17,055 nt of DNA from an uncultured beta proteobacterium (GTDB taxonomy: Bacteria > Pseudomonadota > Gammaproteobacteria > Burkholderiales > Rhodocyclaceae). Under the pieces are notes generated by a model. The model saw nothing but the letters and a program-made list of their open reading frames with translations, was not told where the DNA came from and ran no database searches. The position numbers and the translations under genes were made by a program. Position 1 is the stretch's first letter; each line of letters starts with the position of its first letter. The stretch covers positions 1 to 17,055 of the forward strand of contig CAIZKA010000292.1 of NCBI GenBank assembly GCA_903933395.1, given 5' to 3'. Of the stretch, positions 1 to 5,959 are shown in pieces.

Positions 1-1024
1 AATGTGCTGCCAGATTTTCGAGAAACAGCAATTGATTCAAGGGATGGCGCGCACTGCGACGGAACTGGCCGATTTCCCGCCAGGCGGCGAGCAAGGCCCT
101 GGGATTGAGGCTTTGGACGCCTTTCGGACGCGGCCATCCGCCGTGGTAGCGAAGTTCCCCGGTCATGCGCTCTTGCGCCAGATCGAACAGCCAGCGCTGG
201 ACTCCTTCGACCAGGTTTTCCATTCGAAACAGGCCGTCACTCTTGAGCAGGCCATCCCATCTGGCGGCGAGCGCGAACGGGTCTGCCGGAGGAGAGATCA
301 GCGAATCGATCAATGCGTCGATTGGCGCCAATTGCCCCTGATCTTTCCATTGCTCAACGCGCATTGGGGCTCCGCCGGCCAAGTCAAGATAGCGCTTGGC
401 CTGCTTTTCAAGCCCGGCACCACGCAGCCAGTCAGCCGCCGCGGTTCCGTCCGGGGAAGCAAAAGCTATTACCCGGCAGCGGCTTCGAAGCGTCGGTAAG
501 AGTGTTTTTGATCGCGTTGAAACCATTATAAAATATACATTTGCTGGCGGTTCTTCAAGTATCTTAAGAAGTGCGTTTGCGGCGGCCGGGTTGAGTGCGG
601 CGGCATCCGTCACCAGGACCACGCGATTGCCATTGCGGTAACTGCCGACGTAAATGAAGCTCTCGAGGTCACGAATCTGGTCGATGCGGATATTTGTGGC
701 ACCGCGCTTTTTGCCCTTTTCAGCACTTGCTTCCTCGGCACCTGGTTCAGCTTCGCCGTCGCCGTCCGGAGCAACGCGCCGAAAGTCGGGATGATTGCCG
801 GCATCCATCCAGCGGCAAGCATCGCACTCGCCGCAGGCTCTTAAGTGGGACGCATGTGCTTCGCAGAGCAGCAGCGCGGCAATCTCCTCGGCGAAAGCAG
901 CCTTGCCGACACCGCTCGGACCGACCAGAAGCATGGCGTGGGGAATGCGGGTGAGCCCCTGCCCGAGCAGCTGCTCCTTTATCTTTTCATTCCAATTTAT
1001 ATTCTTATTATCAGATTGTTGCAA
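1..1024 (-). CDS. holB: DNA polymerase III subunit delta-prime (3' end cut by window edge)
   Basis: Clamp-loader delta-prime subunit, part of the DnaX complex that loads the beta sliding clamp on DNA in the cytoplasm. The frame is open from about 1024 to the window edge (341 codons). Visible are a Walker-A-like GPSGVGK (residues 35-41), a four-cysteine zinc module (C54, C64, C67, C70), an acidic/lysine-rich linker (about 84-106), then the segments ending ALLKILEEPPA and LRSRC (S181-R182-C183) typical of DnaX/HolB AAA+ folds. The end at the edge (LNQLLFLENL) resembles the usual C-terminus, so only a few residues are probably missing. No ATG lies before the P-loop region. A TTG at 1024-1022 directly follows an in-frame stop and is the best start; it overlaps the end of tmk by 14 bp, suggesting translational coupling. 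Two stretches are strikingly AT-rich (981-1050 and about 501-540). Function is confident, start less so. Confidence 0.93.
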   Translation of the reverse strand, partial: MQQSDNKNINWNEKIKEQLLGQGLTRIPHAMLLVGPSGVGKAAFAEEIAALLLCEAHASHLRACGECDACRWMDAGNHPDFRRVAPDGDGEAEPGAEEASAEKGKKRGATNIRIDQIRDLESFIYVGSYRNGNRVVLVTDAAALNPAAANALLKILEEPPANVYFIMVSTRSKTLLPTLRSRCRVIAFASPDGTAAADWLRGAGLEKQAKRYLDLAGGAPMRVEQWKDQGQLAPIDALIDSLISPPADPFALAARWDGLLKSDGLFRMENLVEGVQRWLFDLAQERMTGELRYHGGWPRPKGVQSLNPRALLAAWREIGQFRRSARHPLNQLLFLENLAAH

Positions 1025-1622
1025 TTATATTCTCAAGTAGTTTATTAATATTGTCCGGGGTCTGTGTCGCGTCGATAAGGCGTACCCGGCCGGGGTTTTC
1101 GGCAGCAATGCGCAAGTAAGCAGCACGTACTTTTTCAAAAAACGCCGCCTGCTCCTGCTCAAAACGATCCGGATTGGCCGTTGCGGCATGGAGGCGTCGT
1201 TGGGCAATTTCCACCGGGGCATCGAAAAGCAGAGTCAGGTCCGGCTGCAGGTCGCCCAGGACCCATTGGGCCAGAGCTTCAAGCTTTTTCCAGTCAAGGC
1301 CGCGCCCTCCTCCCTGATAGGCAAACGAGGCGTCGACGAAGCGATCGCAGACGACCCACTCGCCACGCGCCAGTGCCGGTGCTATGACCTGCGCGACATG
1401 TTCCCTCCGGGCGGCAAACATGAGCAAGGCCTCGGTTTCCAGATGCATGGCATCGGACAGCAAAAGGGTGCGAAGTTTCTCCCCCAGCGCGGTCCCGCCA
1501 GGTTCGCGGGTGGCAACCACGACATGTCCCTGCCGACGCAGGTAATCGACCATCCACGCATGCTGGGTGCTTTTCCCGGCGCCATCAATGCCTTCGAAAC
1601 TGATGAAGCGGCCACGCGTCAT
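1011..1622 (-). CDS. tmk: thymidylate kinase
   Basis: Phosphorylates dTMP to dTDP with ATP, the step joining the de novo and salvage routes to dTTP in the cytoplasm. The 203-residue product has the usual length. It shows the P-loop GIDGAGKST (11-19), the TMP-contacting TREPGG segment (38-43), the DRF motif (93-95) followed by DASFAYQGGGRG, and a LID-like arginine-containing segment near 142-155. The gene begins 5 bp after the mltG stop and overlaps the probable holB start, so it sits in a tight mltG-tmk-holB operon, an arrangement common in proteobacteria. No strong Shine-Dalgarno precedes the ATG, consistent with coupling to mltG translation. The last 15 or so codons switch to AT-rich synonyms (AAT, ATT, ATA, AAA) unlike the rest of the gene, but the reading frame is intact. 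Confidence 0.97.
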   Translation of the reverse strand: MTRGRFISFEGIDGAGKSTQHAWMVDYLRRQGHVVVATREPGGTALGEKLRTLLLSDAMHLETEALLMFAARREHVAQVIAPALARGEWVVCDRFVDASFAYQGGGRGLDWKKLEALAQWVLGDLQPDLTLLFDAPVEIAQRRLHAATANPDRFEQEQAAFFEKVRAAYLRIAAENPGRVRLIDATQTPDNINKLLENIIATI

Positions 1623-1627
1623 TTCGA

Positions 1628-2617
1628 CTAGCGCTTCTGGAACTTGGCGACGGCGCTATTGTGTTCGTCCAGGGTGGCCGAAAACTCGCTTGATCCGTCG
1701 CCGCGCGCGACGAAGTAAAGCATATCGCTCGGTGGCGGCTTTGCCGCCGCCTGCAACGAGGCCAGGCCAGGCATGGCAATCGGCGTGGGCGGCAAACCGG
1801 GTCGCGTGTAGGTATTCCACGGCGTATCGGTTTGCAAATCGACCTTGCGCAGGTTGCCGTCGAAGCGCTCGCCCATGCCGTAAATCACGGTCGGATCGGT
1901 CTGCAGCAGCATTCCGCGGCGCAGCCGATTGACGAAAACGGCGGCAACCTGCGGCCGGTCTGCGGGCAAGCCGGTTTCCTTTTCCACGATCGATGCCAGG
2001 ATCAGCAGTTCGTAGGGTGTTTTGACCGGCAAGGTGCTTTCGCGCTTTTCCCATGCGGCGGCCAGTTTCGGCTGCATCGCCTTGTAGGCGCGGCGCAAGA
2101 CGTCGAGATCGCTGCTGCCCTTGTTGAATAGATAGGTATCGGGGAAAAACAAGCCTTCGGGCTGGGCTTCCTTGGCGCCGACGATCATGAGTATTTTCGC
2201 GTCGCTCAGCTTCTGCGATTCGTGGGTGAGATCGGGATGTTCGTTGAGCATCGCACGCAACTGGCGAAACGTTTTGCCTTCCACCAGAACCAGTTCGCCC
2301 TGCGTGACGTCACCCCGGGTCAATTTGTCGAGCAGCGCCAGAGCCGTGAGGCCTTGTTCCACCTCGTAGCTGCCGGCCTTGATTTTCGATGAGCGCCCCA
2401 TGACGCGACCGAGCATTTCCAGTTGCCAGGCGGGGATATCGATGCCTGCCGCCTCGATAACCTGTGCCGCCGAGCGCAGACTGGCCCCAGCCGGTATCGA
2501 GAACATGGTCGGGTCGGTGCGCATGGGCAAATGCCGCGTGGTAAACCAGCTGACGCCCACTATGGCGGCTACAAATGCGAGAATCAGCACCAACAGGACA
2601 AGTTTGAATGTGCGCAT
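1628..2617 (-). CDS. mltG: endolytic murein transglycosylase MltG (YceG family)
   Basis: Inner-membrane lytic transglycosylase that cleaves nascent glycan strands and is thought to help set glycan length. Translation from 2617 gives 329 residues: a short basic N-terminus, one membrane helix (about 5-25), a LysM-like region (about 35-105), and the YceG catalytic domain. The catalytic signature ILASIVEKET (206-215) places the expected catalytic glutamate at E212. LQTDPTVIYG (238-247) and WNTYTRPGLPPTPI (267-280) are the other family hallmarks. The frame can be extended upstream to 2704, but that adds an arginine-rich, non-conserved stretch that would overlap the ygfZ start, so the 2617 ATG is preferred. 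It is first in a minus-strand operon with tmk and holB. pabC, often upstream elsewhere, is absent here. The Shine-Dalgarno is weak. Confidence 0.96.
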   Translation of the reverse strand: MRTFKLVLLVLILAFVAAIVGVSWFTTRHLPMRTDPTMFSIPAGASLRSAAQVIEAAGIDIPAWQLEMLGRVMGRSSKIKAGSYEVEQGLTALALLDKLTRGDVTQGELVLVEGKTFRQLRAMLNEHPDLTHESQKLSDAKILMIVGAKEAQPEGLFFPDTYLFNKGSSDLDVLRRAYKAMQPKLAAAWEKRESTLPVKTPYELLILASIVEKETGLPADRPQVAAVFVNRLRRGMLLQTDPTVIYGMGERFDGNLRKVDLQTDTPWNTYTRPGLPPTPIAMPGLASLQAAAKPPPSDMLYFVARGDGSSEFSATLDEHNSAVAKFQKR

Positions 2618-2663
2618 GATGTCTTGAATAAAACGGGATCGGCGCAATCTGCACCTCGCCCGC

Positions 2664-2669
2664 GATAAT
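2664..2669 (+). promoter_or_regulatory. possible -10 element for ygfZ in the divergent gap
   Basis: The 85-bp gap between the divergent mltG and ygfZ starts must hold the control region for both. GATAAT at 2664-2669 matches five of six bases of the sigma-70 -10 consensus and would start transcription near 2676, leaving a leader of about 27 nt before the ATG at 2703. No good -35 hexamer lies at the expected distance, so this is only a hint. I found no convincing promoter for mltG on the other strand. Confidence 0.25.
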
Positions 2670-2702
2670 AGCATTACCACCCCCACAACCCGGATGCATG
2701 AC

Positions 2703-3710
2703 ATGACCCAAGAATGGAATTCCTTCCTTGCTGCCCAAGGATTGGCGGCGGATGGCAGCAGCTTTGGCGACGCGCCCGGCGAACTCGCGACGGCACGCGA
2801 CGGAAACGTTTTTGCGCCCTTGACCGATCAGGGAATCATTCGCGCCAGCGGGGTCGATGCTGCCGGATTTCTGCACAACCTGCTGACGAACGATATCAAC
2901 GGCATTGGCCCCGGCGGCGCCAGCTTCGCCGGGCTATGTACGGCCAAGGGACGCCTCATGGCGCTGCTGCTCGTCTGGCGCGACGGTGATGATTTCCTGC
3001 TGATGCTGCCGCGCGAAATCCTGCCTGTGATCCTGAAAAAACTGTCCATGTACGTGCTGCGCTCCAAGGTAAAGGTGACGGACGCAAGCACGGAGCGGGC
3101 ATTGATCGGTTACCACTCCGCGGTTCTTCCCCCGACGGCCGCCGCCGGCCTGCCACGATTCGGCGTCGCCGCAATCGATGGCGGACAGGTGGTCAGACTC
3201 GATGACACGCGCTGGCTGCTGGCGCTGGATCCGGGCGCAGCGGCGTCCAACTGGCAGCAACTTGCGGCATCGGCCCGGCCGGTCGGCCTGGCTGCATGGC
3301 AGTGGCTGGAAATCGCGGCCGGGCAACCGCGTGTGGTTGCGGCCACTCAGGAAGCTTTCGTGCCGCAGATGCTGAACATGGAACTGCCTGCCGTGGCAGG
3401 AATAAGTTTCAGCAAGGGCTGCTATCCGGGCCAGGAAATCGTTGCCCGCACGCAGTACCTGGGCAAGGTCAAGCGGCGCACCTACCGCGCCCGGCTTGTG
3501 ACCGCGCCAACTCCCGGCACTTACGTCTATGCGCCGGAAACCGGCGACCAGCATTGCGGAACGATTGTCAGCGCGGCGCCCTCCCCCGCCGGCGGCCATG
3601 AATGCCTCGTCTGCGTGCAGATCGGCGCCGTGGAGGGGGGAGAGGTTCATCACGGCTCCCCGGCCGGCGAGCGCATGGAGTTTCTGCCCCTGCCCTACGA
3701 GATCGCCTGA
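2703..3710 (+). CDS. ygfZ: YgfZ/GcvT-domain folate-binding protein
   Basis: Tetrahydrofolate-binding cytoplasmic protein that, in E. coli, supports assembly or repair of certain Fe-S enzymes, including MiaB-dependent tRNA methylthiolation. The product is 335 residues from the ATG at 2703; an in-frame ATG at 2694 would add three residues and cannot be excluded, since neither has a clear Shine-Dalgarno. The decisive motif is K-G-C-Y-P-G-Q-E at 238-245, containing the conserved cysteine C240 of YgfZ that separates it from aminomethyltransferase GcvT. The N-terminal half carries the GcvT-like segment FLHNLLTNDI followed by the glycine-rich loop and CTAKGRLMALLLV. It diverges from mltG and is followed 10 bp later by the NRDE gene, so the two are probably co-transcribed. 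Confidence 0.95.
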   Translation: MTQEWNSFLAAQGLAADGSSFGDAPGELATARDGNVFAPLTDQGIIRASGVDAAGFLHNLLTNDINGIGPGGASFAGLCTAKGRLMALLLVWRDGDDFLLMLPREILPVILKKLSMYVLRSKVKVTDASTERALIGYHSAVLPPTAAAGLPRFGVAAIDGGQVVRLDDTRWLLALDPGAAASNWQQLAASARPVGLAAWQWLEIAAGQPRVVAATQEAFVPQMLNMELPAVAGISFSKGCYPGQEIVARTQYLGKVKRRTYRARLVTAPTPGTYVYAPETGDQHCGTIVSAAPSPAGGHECLVCVQIGAVEGGEVHHGSPAGERMEFLPLPYEIA

Positions 3711-3720
3711 GGCGAGGACG

Positions 3721-4512
3721 ATGTGCCTGATTCTCGTCGCCTGGCGGGTTCATGCCGGCTACCCCCTGGTGGTGGCGGCCAATCGGGACGAATTTTTTGC
3801 CCGGCCGACGGCGCCGGCAGCCTTCTGGAAACACGCCCCGCAGGTGCTGGCCGGCCGCGATGTCGAAGCCGGCGGCACATGGATGGGCGCCACCCGCGAC
3901 GGACGCTTCGCCGCCTTGACCAATTTTCGCGATCCGGCGCAGAACCGCAGCGGCGTGCCGTCGCGTGGAGAACTGGTGGCGGAGTTTCTGACCGGAACTG
4001 AAGCTCCGCAGGACTATCTCGAGCGCATTGCCGCGCGGGGCGGCGAATACAACGGCTACAACCTGCTGGCAGGCGACGGCGAAACCCTGTGGTGGTCATC
4101 GAACATGGGCGGCAAACCGCGGCCGCTTGAACCCGGCGTCTATGGGGTCTCCAATCATTTGCTCGATACGCCGTGGCCCAAAGTCGGCGCCGGCAAGACG
4201 GCGCTGGCACAAGCCCTCGACCGGCTGCCCGACGATCGGGCGCTGTTTGCCCTGCTCCACGACGATGGCATCCATGCCGATGAGCATCTGCCGCAAACCG
4301 GGATTCCGCTCGACTGGGAACGTCTGCTGTCATCCGCCTTCGTCAGGTCGCCGGAGTACGGCACGCGAGGTTCCACCGTGCTGTGCGTCGGCCGCGACGG
4401 ATGGACCAGCTTTGATGAGCAGACGTGGCTCCCCGGGGCTATGCCCGGCCCGCGTTTGCGCTACAGATTTGTGTCGCCGGCCCGCAAAGCGGAATCCCCG
4501 GCGGTGTCCTAG
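3721..4512 (+). CDS. NRDE/TANGO2 family protein
   Basis: Member of the NRDE (TANGO2-like) family; the human homologue TANGO2 is linked to lipid and haem handling, but the bacterial biochemical role is unsettled, so no reaction is assigned. The 263-residue product starts MCLI, with the family's conserved second-position cysteine, and has the diagnostic N-R-D-E at 21-24 followed by FFARP. Further family-like segments are GTWMG, ALTNFRDP, the GYNLL strand and YGVSNHLLDTPWPKV, with a late TRGSTVLCV. The frame is open upstream to 3529, but that part overlaps ygfZ and is not conserved; the ATG at 3721 has GAGG over the ygfZ stop, 8 nt upstream. It ends 14 bp before the convergent transpeptidase-acetyltransferase gene. 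No signal peptide is visible, so a cytosolic location is likely. Confidence 0.9.
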   Translation: MCLILVAWRVHAGYPLVVAANRDEFFARPTAPAAFWKHAPQVLAGRDVEAGGTWMGATRDGRFAALTNFRDPAQNRSGVPSRGELVAEFLTGTEAPQDYLERIAARGGEYNGYNLLAGDGETLWWSSNMGGKPRPLEPGVYGVSNHLLDTPWPKVGAGKTALAQALDRLPDDRALFALLHDDGIHADEHLPQTGIPLDWERLLSSAFVRSPEYGTRGSTVLCVGRDGWTSFDEQTWLPGAMPGPRLRYRFVSPARKAESPAVS

Positions 4513-4526
4513 CTGCGGGCGCCAGC

Positions 4527-5435
4527 CTATGGACTGATTGAGCGCACCATGGTCCGGTGCGGAATGCCGGCTTCCATGAATTCCGGTCCTTCCTCTACAA
4601 AGCCGAAACGGCGGTAGAAACCGGTGGCCTGCGTTTGTGCGTGCAAGGCCAGATGCCGCAGGTCCCTGCGGGCCGCCTCCTCCAGCAGTCCTTCCAGCAG
4701 GGCCCTGCCGACGCCCTTGCCGCGCCAGTCCGCCAGCACCGCCATGCGGCCGATGTGGCCGGGCTTGCCGCCGGTCAGCAGGCGCCCGGTGCCGATCGCG
4801 CCGCCATCCGCATCGCGTGCAACGAGGTGCCGGCACACCGCGTCATGTTCGTCCCATTCAAGCTCACGCGGCACCTTCTGCTCGGTGACGAAGACCGCAT
4901 CGCGCACCTGGCGGGCTGGTGCCGAGAGTTCATCCCAGGAACCGGCCTCGACGCCGAATTCAACGATCTCGACCGGCGTCCGCAGCGGAACCAGGTCGAA
5001 CAATTCGATGATGTCGCTGTTCCTCATGCGCACGCAACCGATCGATCCCGGCGTACCCATGGGCACCGCATCGGGCGACCCGTGCAGATAGATGTAGCGG
5101 CGCATCGTGTCGACCTCGCCCAGTCGGTTGCGCCCCGGCTCCCTGCCCGACAGCCACAGGATACGGGTGAGGATCCAGTCGCGGCGGGGAAATTCTTCAG
5201 CCAGTTGCGGCGTCCATACTTCGCCTGTCGGACGGCGGCGCACGAAGACCGTATTCGCCGTCTCGCCGGCGCCGACTTTTGCCCTCACGATATGTCGCCC
5301 ACGCGGCGTGCAAAAACTTCCGCTCTGTTCCCCCGCCCCGTTCTTCGCCGTCGAGACGCTGTAGCGGCGCAGCAGCGCGCCGAGCTCGTCGTGCAGTTCC
5401 AGGGTTTGCAGCGGCAGGCTGATACGGATATGCAT
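4527..5435 (-). CDS. L,D-transpeptidase (YkuD) domain fused to GNAT acetyltransferase domain
   Basis: A single uninterrupted frame of 302 residues with two domains. Residues about 1-160 match a small YkuD-type L,D-transpeptidase: RRYIYLHG (112-119) with the motif histidine H118, then S-I-G-C-V-R (131-136) with the expected catalytic cysteine C134. Such enzymes form 3-3 cross-links or attach proteins to peptidoglycan. Residues about 165-302 match a GNAT N-acetyltransferase of the AVFV-EQ-VP-ELEWDEHD type; RMAVLADWRGKGVGRAL (230-246) is the acetyl-CoA pyrophosphate loop and YRRFGF (274-279) the usual C-terminal element. No signal peptide or membrane helix precedes the transpeptidase domain. The frame is open upstream to 5660, but that part is the tadA shadow; the ATG at 5435 starts the conserved domain, 11 bp after the tadA stop. 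Domain identity is confident; the combined function is unknown. Confidence 0.88.
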   Translation of the reverse strand: MHIRISLPLQTLELHDELGALLRRYSVSTAKNGAGEQSGSFCTPRGRHIVRAKVGAGETANTVFVRRRPTGEVWTPQLAEEFPRRDWILTRILWLSGREPGRNRLGEVDTMRRYIYLHGSPDAVPMGTPGSIGCVRMRNSDIIELFDLVPLRTPVEIVEFGVEAGSWDELSAPARQVRDAVFVTEQKVPRELEWDEHDAVCRHLVARDADGGAIGTGRLLTGGKPGHIGRMAVLADWRGKGVGRALLEGLLEEAARRDLRHLALHAQTQATGFYRRFGFVEEGPEFMEAGIPHRTMVRSISP

Positions 5436-5446
5436 GCAGGAATGGC

Positions 5447-5911
5447 TCACGCCACCAGCGTGCGTCCGCGCCGCGCCGCGAAAAATCCCGACAGCAGACT
5501 GCCGCATTCGTCGGCGAGCACGCCGCCGGTGACGGCCGTGTGGTGATTGAGGCGGGTTTCGGCGAACAGGTCGATCACGCTGCCGGCCGCGCCGGTCTTC
5601 GGGTCGCGCGCGCCGAACACCACGCGATCCATTCGCGCATGCATGATCGCGCCGGCGCACATGGCGCAGGGTTCCAGGGTCACGTACAGGGTGCAGTCCG
5701 GCAAGCGGTAGTTGCCAAGCCGGGTGGCCGCATCGCGCAAGGCGATGATCTCCGCATGGGCGGTGGGATCGTGCCGGCCGATGGGCTGGTTGCCGCCGCG
5801 GCCGACCACTTGCCCATCCATCACCACCAAGGCACCGACCGGCACCTCGCCGGCGGCCCCTGCCTCGCGTGCCAGATCAAGCGCCAACCCCATGAATTCG
5901 CTATCGTCCAT
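5447..5911 (-). CDS. tadA: tRNA adenosine(34) deaminase TadA
   Basis: Deaminates adenosine to inosine at wobble position 34 of tRNA-Arg(ACG), an essential cytoplasmic step for decoding CGN codons. The 154-residue product has the family's normal length and the complete zinc site: H52-A-E54, where E54 is the proton shuttle, and P-C82-A-M-C85. GEVPVGALVV (21-30) and the loop IGRHDPTAHAE fit TadA rather than a cytosine or guanine deaminase. It lies 48 bp downstream of the ppdK stop and 11 bp upstream of the transpeptidase-GNAT gene, so all three may share one transcript. No clear Shine-Dalgarno is visible before the ATG at 5911; M7 is an alternative start but has no better site. Confidence 0.96.
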   Translation of the reverse strand: MDDSEFMGLALDLAREAGAAGEVPVGALVVMDGQVVGRGGNQPIGRHDPTAHAEIIALRDAATRLGNYRLPDCTLYVTLEPCAMCAGAIMHARMDRVVFGARDPKTGAAGSVIDLFAETRLNHHTAVTGGVLADECGSLLSGFFAARRGRTLVA

Positions 5912-5959
5912 GGGGCTGATTATGGCATTGCCGCCGCGGTCCTTGCGCTGAGCGCCGTC

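Noticed and set aside
525..530. Perfect TATAAT on the minus strand within holB
   Set aside because: Inside the coding region with no -35 match; explained by the local AT-rich patch.
1024..1029. Perfect TATAAT on the minus strand as a holB promoter
   Set aside because: No -35 element at 16-18 bp, and transcription would start after the only plausible holB start codon. It is expected by chance in such AT-rich sequence.
2618..2704. Upstream extension of mltG to an ATG at 2704
   Set aside because: It would overlap the ygfZ start and place a non-conserved arginine-rich stretch before the membrane helix; MltG normally begins close to that helix.
5436..5660. Upstream extension of the transpeptidase-GNAT frame
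   Set aside because: This part lies inside tadA in another frame and translates to low-complexity arginine-rich sequence.
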